Counted from the stretch's first letter, positions 15,962 to 23,892 are shown. The stretch is DNA of 35,622 nt from Laedolimicola sp934402125 (GCF_052065835.1 NZ_JBQHTG010000007.1:1-35622); one strand, 5' to 3'. The notes: generated from the sequence alone by a model not told the origin. Made by a program: numbers and translations.

Positions 15962-16948
15962 ATGAAGGTCGGAAAAGTTTCAGAGACGATTTTAAAGAGA
16001 AGTATTTTCAAGCAGATACATACGAAGCGGGACGAGGTGCTTCTGGGAGCCGGAGTGGGCGAGGACTGCGCGGCCATGAAGCTGGCGCCCGGTGAGGTAT
16101 TCGTGATTTCCACCGACCCCATCACCGGTACGGTGAAGGATATCGGAACCCTGGCGATTCAGATTACCGCAAATGATCTGGCCAGCAGCGGCGCGGAGCC
16201 GGTGGGTGTAATGCTCACGGTGCTTCTGCCGGAGGAGATTGAAGAAGCGGATATCAGGGAAATGATGGGACAGGTGGAGGAAGCCTGCGCCCGTTTCCGG
16301 ATTCAGGTTATGGGCGGTCACACAGAGGTTACCCGGGCGGTCAATCAGCCCATTATCAGCGTCACAGGCGTGGGTAAGGTGCAGGAGGGAAAGCTGATTT
16401 CCACTGCGGGGGCGAAGCCCGGCCAGGATATCCTGGTAACCAAGTGGATTGGCGTAGAGGGAACCTCCATCATTGCCAAGGAAAAGGAGGAGGAGCTCCG
16501 GAAACGTTTCCCGGCTTCCTTTGTGGAGACAGCGAAGAGCTTTGACCAGTATATTTCTGTGGTAGAGGATTCCAGAGTCGCGGTGAAGCATGGTGTCAGC
16601 GCCATGCATGACGTGACCGAGGGCGGAATCTACGGTGCGCTCTGGGAGGTGGCGGAGGCTTCTGGCATCGGCCTGGAGATTGATCTGAAGGCGATTCCTA
16701 TCCGTCAGGAGACGGTGGAAATCTGCGAGTGCTTTGAACTGAACCCCTATTACCTGATTTCCAGCGGCTGTATGCTGATGGCGGCAGACCGGGGACACGA
16801 TCTGGTGCGGGAGCTGGAGGCGGCAGGTATTCCGGCGGCAGTTATCGGCAATGCCACGGAGGGGAAGGCCAGACGGATCCGGAACGGCGAGGACGAGAGC
16901 TTTCTGGAGCGTCCCAAGACCGACGAGTTATATAAGATATACGAGTAA
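15962..16948 (+). CDS. AIR synthase-related (PurM/HypE-like) protein
   Basis: A 328-residue protein of the PurM/ThiL/HypE ATP-binding superfamily. Motifs: GVGEDCAAMK, then STDPITGT, and GTLAIQITANDLASSGAEP (dimer and ATP-binding N-terminal domain). The C-terminal domain contains AMHDVTEGGIYGALWEVAEASG. HypE's C-terminal cysteine is absent (the protein ends KTDELYKIYE), so it is not a hydrogenase HypE, and the purine pathway PurM has different flanks. Its substrate is unknown. It lies 33 bases before an Lrp regulator and an aminotransferase, which hints at amino-acid or thiol metabolism. Confidence 0.87.
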   Translation: MKVGKVSETILKRSIFKQIHTKRDEVLLGAGVGEDCAAMKLAPGEVFVISTDPITGTVKDIGTLAIQITANDLASSGAEPVGVMLTVLLPEEIEEADIREMMGQVEEACARFRIQVMGGHTEVTRAVNQPIISVTGVGKVQEGKLISTAGAKPGQDILVTKWIGVEGTSIIAKEKEEELRKRFPASFVETAKSFDQYISVVEDSRVAVKHGVSAMHDVTEGGIYGALWEVAEASGIGLEIDLKAIPIRQETVEICECFELNPYYLISSGCMLMAADRGHDLVRELEAAGIPAAVIGNATEGKARRIRNGEDESFLERPKTDELYKIYE

Positions 16949-16980
16949 ATTATAAAAAACCTGATGGGAGGGCGAAAGCA

Positions 16981-17463
16981 ATGAGAGAAAAGATTTTGAC
17001 ATTCATTGAGAAAAACAGCCGCGTGGATTTGGCGGATCTGGCAGTTATGCTGGGAGTAGAGGAGGCGGCGGTCGCCAATGAAATCGCGGATATGGAAAAA
17101 GAAGGAATTATCTGCGGTTATCATACCCTGATTGACTGGGATAAGACCAGCGAGGAGAAGCTGACAGCCCTGGTCGAGGTGAAGGTTACGCCCCAGCGGG
17201 GCTTCGGCTTCGATAAGGTGGCAGAGCGTATCTACAATTACGCAGAGGTGGACAGCGTATATCTGATTTCCGGCGGCTTCGACTTTATGGTCATGATTGA
17301 GGGTAAGACCATGCGGGACGTGGCGCAGTTTGTATCCGATAAGCTGTCACCGCTGGATTCCGTTCTCAGCACTGCCACACATTTCATATTGAAAAAATAC
17401 AAGGATCATGGTTCTATTATGGTACATGAGAAAAAAGACGAAAGGATGCTGGTGACACCGTGA
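16981..17463 (+). CDS. Lrp/AsnC-family transcriptional regulator
   Basis: A 160-residue regulator: winged helix at 1-55 (REKILTFIEKNSRVDLADLAVMLGVEEAAV) and an RAM ligand-binding domain at about 60-140 (VEVKVTPQRGFGFDKVAERI, VYLISGGFDFMVMIEG). Its stop overlaps the GTG start of the downstream aminotransferase by four bases, so both are translated together. By analogy with other Lrp proteins it probably senses an amino acid handled by that enzyme; this is inference. Confidence 0.92.
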   Translation: MREKILTFIEKNSRVDLADLAVMLGVEEAAVANEIADMEKEGIICGYHTLIDWDKTSEEKLTALVEVKVTPQRGFGFDKVAERIYNYAEVDSVYLISGGFDFMVMIEGKTMRDVAQFVSDKLSPLDSVLSTATHFILKKYKDHGSIMVHEKKDERMLVTP

Positions 17464-18638
17464 GAAACCCATTATCAGACAAAGCAGTTTCGATTCCCTG
17501 GTCCGGCATCCGTAAATTCTTCGATGTGGTAAACGAGATGCCAGACGCTATTTCCCTGGGCGTGGGCGAGCCGGATTTTGATACGCCCTGGCATATCCGG
17601 GACGAGGGAATCTATACCCTGGAAAAGGGACGTACCTTTTATACCTCCAACGCAGGCCTGAAGGAGCTGCGGGAGGAGATTGTGCGGTATCTGGAACGCC
17701 GCATCCATGTAAGCTATGATCCGCTCCGGGAGGTGCTGATTACCGTAGGCGGCAGCGAAGGAATTGATATGGCCTTCCGCGCCATGCTGAATCCCGGGGA
17801 CGAGGTCCTGATTCCCCAGCCCAGCTACGTGTCCTACGAGCCCTGCTGTGTGCTGGCGGACGGCGTACCGGTGATCATCAACCTGAAGGAGGAAAATGAA
17901 TTCCGTCTGACGGCCCGGGAGCTTCGCGACGCCATTACAGATAAAACCAAGATTCTGGTTCTGCCTTTCCCGAACAATCCTACCGGCGCCATCATGACCC
18001 AGAAGGATCTGGAGGAGATTGCGGAAGTCATTATAGAAAAAGATATCTATGTGATGTCCGATGAGATTTATTCCGAGTTAAGCTATGCGGGCGACCATGT
18101 ATCCATTGCCAGCATTCCGGGAATGCGGGAGAGAACCATTCTGATTAACGGATTTTCCAAGGCCTATGCCATGACCGGCTGGCGACTGGGATATGCCTGC
18201 GGTCCGGCAGAGATTATCAGCCAGATGACCAAGCTTCATCAGTACGCCATCATGTGCGCGCCCACCAACAGCCAGTATGCGGCGGTGGAAGCCCTGAAGA
18301 ACGGCGACGAAGACGTGGCGATGATGCGGGAGTCCTACGATCAGAGACGCCGTTTCCTAGTACATACCCTGCGGGAAATGGGACTGTCCTGCTTTGAGCC
18401 CTACGGCGCGTTCTATATCTTCCCCAGCATTAAGGAATTTGGCATGACCTCGGAGGAATTTGCGACCCGCTTCCTGATGGAAGAGAAGGTGGCCGTGGTT
18501 CCGGGAACTGCCTTCGGAGCCTGCGGAGAGGGATTTTTACGTATTTCCTACGCGTATTCCCTGGAGGATCTGAAGGAGGCAACCAGCCGTCTAGCCCGTT
18601 TTGTGGAGAAGCTGCGGGCGGAAAAGGGAGCGAAATAA
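17460..18638 (+). CDS. Class I/II PLP-dependent aminotransferase
   Basis: A 392-residue fold-type I aminotransferase. The PLP lysine is Lys234 in NGFSKAYAMTGWRLGYACG; the pyridine-nitrogen region is MSDEIYSEL, and FPNNPTGA carries the substrate-binding Asn. The profile fits the aspartate/aromatic aminotransferase (PatA-like) group, but substrate range cannot be read from sequence. It uses a GTG start overlapping the Lrp gene's TGA. The trmL gene begins immediately after its stop codon. Confidence 0.93.
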   Translation: MRNPLSDKAVSIPWSGIRKFFDVVNEMPDAISLGVGEPDFDTPWHIRDEGIYTLEKGRTFYTSNAGLKELREEIVRYLERRIHVSYDPLREVLITVGGSEGIDMAFRAMLNPGDEVLIPQPSYVSYEPCCVLADGVPVIINLKEENEFRLTARELRDAITDKTKILVLPFPNNPTGAIMTQKDLEEIAEVIIEKDIYVMSDEIYSELSYAGDHVSIASIPGMRERTILINGFSKAYAMTGWRLGYACGPAEIISQMTKLHQYAIMCAPTNSQYAAVEALKNGDEDVAMMRESYDQRRRFLVHTLREMGLSCFEPYGAFYIFPSIKEFGMTSEEFATRFLMEEKVAVVPGTAFGACGEGFLRISYAYSLEDLKEATSRLARFVEKLRAEKGAK

Positions 18639-19136
18639 ATGGCACTGAACATCGTACTTCTGGAGCCGGAGATACCGGCCAATACAGGCAACATCGGAAG
18701 AACCTGCGTAGCGACGGGCACCCGTCTGCACCTGATTGAGCCCCTGGGCTTCCGCCTGAGCGAAAAAGATCTGAAGCGGGCCGGTATGGACTACTGGCCG
18801 CAGCTGGATGTGACAACTTATGTAAACTATGAGGACTTCCTGCGCCGGAACCCCGGTGCAAGACCTTATATGGCAACCACCAAGGGACAGAAGGTTTATA
18901 CGGAGGCAACGTTTGAACCGGACTGCTATATCATGTTCGGCAAGGAAAGCGCCGGAATTCCGGAGGAACTTCTTCTGGAAAATCAGGAGCGCGCTATCCG
19001 GATTCCCATGCTGGGAGACACCCGTTCCCTGAACCTGTCCAATTCTGTGGCGATTGTGCTCTACGAGGCGCTGCGCCAGAACGATTTTCCGGGTATGCGC
19101 CTGGAAGGATACCTGACGAAATACGACTGGAGATAG
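18639..19136 (+). CDS. trmL: tRNA (cytidine(34)-2'-O)-methyltransferase TrmL
   Basis: A 165-residue SPOUT methyltransferase modifying the wobble position of tRNA-Leu. Family motifs are complete: EPEIPANTGNIGRTC at the N-terminus, MFGKESAGIPEELL, and LNLSNSVAIVLYEALRQ forming the SAM-binding trefoil knot. The length fits TrmL (about 155-165), without the extra RNA-binding domains of TrmH. Its ATG directly abuts the aminotransferase stop codon. Confidence 0.95.
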   Translation: MALNIVLLEPEIPANTGNIGRTCVATGTRLHLIEPLGFRLSEKDLKRAGMDYWPQLDVTTYVNYEDFLRRNPGARPYMATTKGQKVYTEATFEPDCYIMFGKESAGIPEELLLENQERAIRIPMLGDTRSLNLSNSVAIVLYEALRQNDFPGMRLEGYLTKYDWR

Positions 19137-19148
19137 AGGATTTTACAG

Positions 19149-20414
19149 ATGAAGCATACACGTCTTCTGAAAATGGCATATCGGTTTGGAGGAGTGGCCC
19201 TGGCGCTGACGCTTGGGTTTACGTCCTATGCCGTTCCGGATCAGAGCGACGTGGATAACATTCAGAACGAGATCGATAAGACGCAGAACGAGATCGACAA
19301 GACCCAGAACGAGATCGACGCCACAAAGGATAAGAAGGATCGGCTCCAGGAGGCCAAATCCCAGATGGAGGATTACCTGAAGGATCTGAATAAGCAGTAT
19401 TCCGGTCTGGAAAGCCAGATTTCCGAGCTGAATAAGCAGATTGCCAGTAAGCAGGAGGAGATTGCGAAGACCCAGGAGGATCTGGAGAAAGCGAAGAATA
19501 CCGAAGAGAAGCAGTACGCAGATATGAAGGCCCGGATTCAGTATATGTATGAGAATCCCAGGAGCTCTTTTATCGAAATTCTGCTGGAATCCGGTGATTT
19601 TGCCAGCGCGCTGAACCGCGCCGATTACGCGGAGCGGATTTCCGAGTATGACCGGGATATGCTGGAGGCTTATGCGGCCCACAAGGCGGAGATCCAGGAG
19701 CAGGAAGAGAAGCTGGAGGCGGAAAAAGAGGCGCTGGACGAGATGCAGGCTTCTGTGGAGAAGAAGCAGAAGGAGGTATCGGCTCTGGCCAGCAGTACCT
19801 CCGGGAAAATCAGTAAGCATGTAAATGACATAGCGGCAGCCCAGGCGGATATCGACGGCAAGAGCAATACCCTGGCGAATCAGCAGGAGGTGCTGAAGCA
19901 GCTGATCGCGGAGAAAAAGAAAATCGAGGCCCAGATTGAGGCGGCCAAGGCAGCGGAAATAGTCGGATCTCTGGGCGATGTGACCGGAGTGCGGACTACG
20001 GAGCTGGAGTACGTGCAGTACGGCGCGTACAGCGCCAGCGAGGACGAGATAAAGGCTCTGGCTACGCTGATTTACTGTGAGGCAGGCAACCAGGGGGCGG
20101 AAGGCCAGCTGGCGGTAGGCGCGGTGGTGATGAACCGGATCCGGGATCCCCGTTTTGCCCAGGGGGATATTATGAGTGTGATCCGGGCTTCCGGTCAGTT
20201 TTCGCCGGTTACCTCCGGGCGTTTCGATCTGATGCTCACCGATGGGGCGGGATCTGTCACCGAATCCTGCTACAACGCGGCTAACCGGGCCATCGCCGGG
20301 GAGTCCAATGTGGGAAACCGGACGTTTTTCCGGACGTATGCGAATTATCCGTCCTTAAGCGGATTGGTCATCGGCGCCCATATTTTCTCCTATACCTGGA
20401 ATTATGCTTCCTGA
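19149..20414 (+). CDS. Secreted cell-wall hydrolase: coiled-coil N-terminus plus SleB-like catalytic domain
   Basis: A 421-residue exported protein. A signal peptide (about 1-27; VALALTLGFTSYA) precedes a long coiled coil (about 30-265) like those of CwlO/PcsB, which dock onto FtsEX and hold the enzyme inactive. The C-terminal domain (about 290-421; IKALATLIYCEAGNQGAEGQ, with the catalytic-type glutamate in YCEAGNQ, then VVMNRIRDPRF and FSPVTSGRF) is the SleB/cell-wall hydrolase family (Hydrolase_2), known from spore cortex-lytic enzymes. The coiled-coil/SleB pairing suggests a vegetative or division-linked hydrolase. It starts 12 bases after trmL. Confidence 0.9.
   Translation: MKHTRLLKMAYRFGGVALALTLGFTSYAVPDQSDVDNIQNEIDKTQNEIDKTQNEIDATKDKKDRLQEAKSQMEDYLKDLNKQYSGLESQISELNKQIASKQEEIAKTQEDLEKAKNTEEKQYADMKARIQYMYENPRSSFIEILLESGDFASALNRADYAERISEYDRDMLEAYAAHKAEIQEQEEKLEAEKEALDEMQASVEKKQKEVSALASSTSGKISKHVNDIAAAQADIDGKSNTLANQQEVLKQLIAEKKKIEAQIEAAKAAEIVGSLGDVTGVRTTELEYVQYGAYSASEDEIKALATLIYCEAGNQGAEGQLAVGAVVMNRIRDPRFAQGDIMSVIRASGQFSPVTSGRFDLMLTDGAGSVTESCYNAANRAIAGESNVGNRTFFRTYANYPSLSGLVIGAHIFSYTWNYAS
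19263..19325 (+). repeat. Three 21-bp in-frame tandem units in the coiled coil
   Basis: Three copies of a 21-bp unit beginning CAGAACGAGATCGA encode three heptads QNEIDKT / QNEIDKT / QNEIDAT. The unit length equals one coiled-coil heptad, so gain or loss of copies would keep frame and register. Confidence 0.85.
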
Positions 20415-20460
20415 TAAGGAAGATACTATAAATTCCTGTCCACAAGTTATAAAAAATTGC

Positions 20461-20489
20461 TTGACAAAATTATTTTGATAGAGTAGAAT
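20461..20489 (+). promoter_or_regulatory. Promoter of the tRNA-Phe/tRNA-Gly unit
   Basis: TTGACA (20461-20466), 17 bases, TAGAAT (20484-20489), about 45 bases before tRNA-Phe. Confidence 0.8.
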
Positions 20490-20533
20490 ATCACTGTTGC
20501 GACACATGAAAATAAAATGTGTGAAAGCAAGAG

Positions 20534-20606
<73 letters not shown>

Positions 20607-20681
20607 TGTATTGAGCACTTGGCGAGGTATTCTCGAGCCTAGTGATCATGGTGTTTCCATGTAAATATTCTCATAGCGTCT

Positions 20682-20752
20682 GCGGGTGTAGTTCAATGGT
20701 AGAACACCAGCCTTCCAAGCTGGATACGTGGGTTCGATTCCCATCACCCGCT
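20682..20752 (+). tRNA. tRNA-Gly (TCC)
   Basis: 71 nt. Acceptor GCGGGTG/CACCCGC, anticodon stem CCAGC/GCTGG around loop CTTCCAA with anticodon TCC at 20714-20716, T loop TTCGATT, discriminator T. CCA is not encoded. Its 3' end is copied in the element at 20782-20880. Confidence 0.97.
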
Positions 20753-20781
20753 TATTTTTATGCTCAAATTTAAGTAGAGAA

Positions 20782-20880
20782 GGTGATGTGAATCGAACCT
20801 TCGGTTCGTTCTCCGCTCCGCTCCGGTCGGTGCTAAACAGGTGCCACTGGCACCTAGCACCCCATCACCCGCTTTTTTTT
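20782..20880 (+). terminator. Three-way-junction terminator-like element made of tRNA-Gly 3'-end copies
   Basis: GGTGATG (20782-20788) can close with CATCACC (20863-20869). Enclosed are hairpin 1, CGAACC/GGTTCG (20794-20808), and hairpin 2, GGTGCTA + GGTGCC / GGCACC + TAGCACC (20829-20861). Eight T follow (20873-20880). The left end (20782-20799) is the reverse complement of tRNA-Gly 20731-20748 at 17 of 18 positions; the right end (20861-20874) is a perfect 14-bp direct copy of 20740-20753. It probably terminates the tRNA transcript, but its tRNA-derived ends are unusual. Confidence 0.65.
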
Positions 20881-20905
20881 CATCCAAAATATAAACAAAA
20901 ATCTA

Positions 20906-20934
20906 TATACAGAAGTCTCTGTATATGCTATAAT
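20906..20934 (+). promoter_or_regulatory. Folate operon promoter with overlapping inverted repeat
   Basis: TATAAT (20929-20934) with TG extension at 20926-20927, and a weak -35 TATACA (20906-20911) at 17 bases. A perfect 9-bp inverted repeat, ATATACAGA (20905-20913) / TCTGTATAT (20918-20926), overlaps the -35 box and spacer and could be an operator. Confidence 0.6.
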
Positions 20935-20967
20935 CCCCTTGATAACAAATTTTAACAATAGAATAAT

Positions 20968-21070
20968 ATGCAAAATAGGTTTTCATGCGTCAAGTGTTCA
21001 GCGGATGGGGAGTTGCCGCCGAAACGAAAAGTTCGTCTTACGGTATGGAGACCGCACCCGTTGCAGCAAT
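20968..21070 (+). promoter_or_regulatory. Tetrahydrofolate (THF-I type) riboswitch upstream of folE
   Basis: Conserved elements in order: GCGTCAAGTG (20987-20996), GCGG-ATGGGGAGTTG-CCGC (P3 hairpin), CGAAACGAA, and a 3' CCCGTTGCA block near 21057-21065. P2 forms as GGTTTTCAT (20978-20986) with ATGGAGACC (21045-21053), nine pairs counting two G-U. P1 is AT-rich and irregular compared with my memory of the consensus. Downstream, the folE ribosome site GGAGG (21137-21141) is in the loop of an ACAGC/GCTGT hairpin followed by five T, a possible expression platform. It would lower folate synthesis when reduced folate is plentiful. Confidence 0.82.
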
Positions 21071-21151
21071 ATAAGATTCATAAACAGCGTCTCATATTGT
21101 GAAGGGATATTTTCGTCATATGTTCTGTCACAGCCTGGAGGTGCTGTTTTT

Positions 21152-21709
21152 ATGATGGATTATGAGAAAATCAAGGCCGGAGTCCAGCTTATGCTGGAGG
21201 GAATCGGCGAGGACGTAACAAGAGAAGGCTTATTGGAGACGCCGGATCGGATTGCGCGTATGTGCGCTGAGATCTACGGCGGCCTGTACGAGGATGCGTC
21301 GGTGCATCTGAAAAAACAATTCACAGTCGAGCGGAACGACATCGTAGTAGAGAAGGATATCACCTTCTATTCCGTGTGCGAACATCATTTACTCCCCTTT
21401 TACGGAAAAGCGCATATCGGGTATATACCGAACGGTAAGGTAGTAGGCTTAAGCAAGCTGGCCCGTACCGTAGATGTATTTGCCAGAAGACCTCAGATTC
21501 AGGAAAAGCTCACGTCCCAGATCGCGGACGCGCTGGAGGAAAGCCTGGATCCCCAGGGCGTTATCGTCATGTTGGAGGCTGAGCACATGTGTATGACCAT
21601 GCGCGGCATCAAAAAGCCCGGCAGCAAGACCGTCACCATGGTGACCACCGGCTGCTTTGAGAACAATTTTGAGCTGCAGAACCGCTTCCTGAGCATGGTG
21701 CGCCAGTAA
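21152..21709 (+). CDS. folE: GTP cyclohydrolase I FolE
   Basis: A 185-residue enzyme converting GTP to 7,8-dihydroneopterin triphosphate, the first step of folate synthesis. Zinc ligands Cys76 and His79 (SVCEHHLLPF) and Cys147 (EAEHMCM) have the same spacing as E. coli FolE. KLARTVDVFARRPQIQEKLT and KPGSKTVT are conserved. The frame is open far upstream through the riboswitch; ATG 21152, ten bases after GGAGG, fits the family N-terminus. A second ATG follows directly. The stop overlaps the HD-domain gene by TAATG. Confidence 0.96.
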   Translation: MMDYEKIKAGVQLMLEGIGEDVTREGLLETPDRIARMCAEIYGGLYEDASVHLKKQFTVERNDIVVEKDITFYSVCEHHLLPFYGKAHIGYIPNGKVVGLSKLARTVDVFARRPQIQEKLTSQIADALEESLDPQGVIVMLEAEHMCMTMRGIKKPGSKTVTMVTTGCFENNFELQNRFLSMVRQ

Positions 21710-22194
21710 TGGGCGGCATGGAGCGCGTAAACCGGATCTGGAACCACCCGGCCTATCAGGAGGCTTTGGGGAAGCTGACGGCCTACGAGGCAGAGCGGGA
21801 ATTTTGCCGCCATACGCCGGAGCATTTTCTCAGTGTAGCCCGCCTGACCTACCTGCTTGCCCTGGAACAGGGGGTAGAAGCCGATAAGGAAATCATCTAT
21901 GCGGCCGGACTTCTGCACGATATGGGCAGATACCTTCAATATGAAAATGGGACGCCCCACGACGAGGCAGGCGTGAGGCTGGCAAAGCCCATATTGCAGG
22001 ACTGTGGTTTCTCGGAAGGCGAGAGCGCCGAAGTGCTGAAGCTCATCGGAAGTCACCGTACCCAAAGCGACGCGAGGGATCTGCCGGGATTGTTTTACCG
22101 GGCGGATAAGCTGTCGCGGAGCTGCTTTCTGTGTCCGGCCCAGACAGACTGCAACTGGCCGGAGGAGAAGAAAAATCTGGAAATTAAAGTATAA
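21709..22194 (+). CDS. HD-domain phosphohydrolase with C-terminal cysteine cluster, in folate operon
   Basis: A 161-residue HD-superfamily protein. Metal-ligand candidates: His35 (CRHTPEH), His70-Asp71 (LLHDMGRY), His84, His116 (GSHRT) and Asp133 (YRADKLSR), giving the H...HD...H...H...D pattern of phosphohydrolases. The tail carries Cys139, Cys142 and Cys148 (CFLCPAQTDCNW), a possible metal or Fe-S site. It overlaps folE by one base and precedes folP by 18 bases, so it is in the operon. No Nudix FolQ is seen here, so it might remove phosphate from dihydroneopterin triphosphate. That role is inference; a nucleotide phosphatase unrelated to folate is the alternative. Confidence 0.85.
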   Translation: MGGMERVNRIWNHPAYQEALGKLTAYEAEREFCRHTPEHFLSVARLTYLLALEQGVEADKEIIYAAGLLHDMGRYLQYENGTPHDEAGVRLAKPILQDCGFSEGESAEVLKLIGSHRTQSDARDLPGLFYRADKLSRSCFLCPAQTDCNWPEEKKNLEIKV

Positions 22195-22212
22195 GATATA
22201 AGGGGAAAAGGT

Positions 22213-23028
22213 ATGAGAATCGGAACCAAAGAATTTGATGTAAAAAATAAAACCTATATCATGGGAATCCTGAATGTAACCCCGGATTCCTTTTCCGACG
22301 GCGGAAAATGGAACCATATGGACGCGGCTCTGGCTCATGCGGAGGAGATGATCCGCGAGGGCACCGCCATTCTGGATATCGGCGGCGAGTCTACCCGTCC
22401 CGGCCACCAACAGATTACCGAAGAGGAGGAAATCGAGCGGGTAGCCCCGGTCATCGAGGCAGTGAAAGCCCGTTTTGACGTACCCGTATCCATTGATTCC
22501 TACAAGGCGAAGGTGGCGGCGGCAGCCATTGAAGCGGGAGCCGATCTGGTCAATGATATCTGGGGGCTCAAATACGATCCGGAGATGGCCGGACTCATTG
22601 CCCGCACCGGAGTGGCCTGCTGTCTGATGCACAATAAGAACAACACAGAGTATCAGGATTTCTACCCGGATATGCTCCGGGAAACCGCGGAGTGCGTAAA
22701 GCTTGCGAAGGAAGCAGGTATCGCTGACGATAAGATTATCCTTGACCCGGGCGTAGGCTTTGGAAAAAATTACGAGCAGAATCTGGAGACCATTTTACAT
22801 ATGGAGCGGTTCCATGAGCTGGGATACCCCATGCTGCTTGGCACATCGCGTAAATCCGTGATCGGTCTGACTCTGGATCTGCCGGCGGATCAGAGAGTAG
22901 AGGGAACCCTGGTGACGACCGTGATGGCTGTGATGAAAAAGTACGCCTTTGTCCGGGTTCACGACATTAAAGAAAATCAGCGCACCATCCGGATGACCGA
23001 GGCGATTCTGAAAGCAGGAGAGAACTAA
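22213..23028 (+). CDS. folP: Dihydropteroate synthase FolP
   Basis: A 271-residue TIM barrel joining 6-hydroxymethyl-dihydropterin pyrophosphate and p-aminobenzoate; the target of sulfonamides. Signatures: GILNVTPDSFSDGG, DIGGESTRPGH, then VSIDSYKAKVA, VNDIWG, and LDPGVGFGKN. LGTSRKSVIG supplies the substrate-binding Lys/Arg/Ser loop. The length is normal and no loop insertion of the sul type is seen. It lies 18 bases after the HD gene, and the next gene starts directly after its stop. Confidence 0.97.
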   Translation: MRIGTKEFDVKNKTYIMGILNVTPDSFSDGGKWNHMDAALAHAEEMIREGTAILDIGGESTRPGHQQITEEEEIERVAPVIEAVKARFDVPVSIDSYKAKVAAAAIEAGADLVNDIWGLKYDPEMAGLIARTGVACCLMHNKNNTEYQDFYPDMLRETAECVKLAKEAGIADDKIILDPGVGFGKNYEQNLETILHMERFHELGYPMLLGTSRKSVIGLTLDLPADQRVEGTLVTTVMAVMKKYAFVRVHDIKENQRTIRMTEAILKAGEN

Positions 23029-23841
23029 ATGGATAAAATACAGATCAAAAATCTCGAAATATTTGCCAATCACGGCGTATTCCCGGAGGAAAATAAGCTG
23101 GGACAGAAATTTGTCATTTCCGCAACCCTTTACACCTCCACCCGGAAGGCGGGGAAGACGGACGATTTGACTGCCTCCATTCATTACGGTGAGGTCAGCC
23201 AGTTTATCACAAAATTTGTTCAGGAGCACACCTGGAAGCTGCTGGAAACGGTGGTGGAGCAGCTGGCGGAAGCCATGCTTCTGCAGATTCCCCATCTGGA
23301 AAAGGTGGAGCTGGAGATTAAAAAGCCCTGGGCTCCGGTGGGACTGCCTCTGGAGACTGTGTCTGTCTCCATTGAGCGGGGCTGGCATACCGCCTACATC
23401 GCCATGGGTTCCAATATGGGCGACAAAAAAGCTTATCTGGACATGAGCGTGCTTGGACTGCAGCTCACGAAAGGCTGTATCGTAGAGACAGTGGCCGATT
23501 ATCTGGCCACCGAGCCCTATGGCTACACGGAGCAGGACGAATTCCTGAATAGCGTCATGAAGATCCGGACTATCCTGCCGCCCCATGAGCTCCTTGATCG
23601 TCTCCACGAGCTGGAGCAGGAGGCCAACCGGGTCCGCGTGATCCACTGGGGTCCCCGGACGCTGGATCTGGATATTCTATTGTACGACGACCTGATTCTC
23701 GATGACGAGGAGCTTCATATTCCCCATATCGAGATGCACAAGCGGGATTTCGTGCTGATTCCGTTGGCACAGATCGCGCCCTGGGTGCGGCATCCGGTAT
23801 ACAACCAGACGGTGCAGGAGCTGCTGGATAGATTAAAATAA
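23029..23841 (+). CDS. folK: Bifunctional dihydroneopterin aldolase / HPPK (FolB-FolK fusion)
   Basis: A 270-residue fusion. Residues 1-118 are FolB (IQIKNLEIFANHGVFPEE, with catalytic Lys in LEIKKPWAP); residues about 120-270 are FolK (YIAMGSNMGDKKAYLD, then RTLDLDILLYDD and IPHIEMHKRDFVLIPLAQI). It cleaves dihydroneopterin to 6-hydroxymethyl-dihydropterin and pyrophosphorylates it for FolP. FolE, FolP and FolBK make the operon complete from GTP to dihydropteroate, apart from removal of the triphosphate of FolE's product. ATG 23029 directly follows the folP stop. Confidence 0.96.
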   Translation: MDKIQIKNLEIFANHGVFPEENKLGQKFVISATLYTSTRKAGKTDDLTASIHYGEVSQFITKFVQEHTWKLLETVVEQLAEAMLLQIPHLEKVELEIKKPWAPVGLPLETVSVSIERGWHTAYIAMGSNMGDKKAYLDMSVLGLQLTKGCIVETVADYLATEPYGYTEQDEFLNSVMKIRTILPPHELLDRLHELEQEANRVRVIHWGPRTLDLDILLYDDLILDDEELHIPHIEMHKRDFVLIPLAQIAPWVRHPVYNQTVQELLDRLK

Positions 23842-23892
23842 GAAAAGCGGCGGCGGTTTTCACATAGACGGGATTACGGAAAAACAATAAAA

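Noticed and set aside
20740..20874. Phage or island attachment sites (tRNA 3' end direct repeat)
   Set aside because: The 14-bp repeat copies enclose only about 120 bases with no integrase or cargo nearby, so an integrated element is not supported.
20939..21151. N-terminal extension of folE
   Set aside because: It coincides with the THF riboswitch; GGAGG and ATG 21152 fit the family start.
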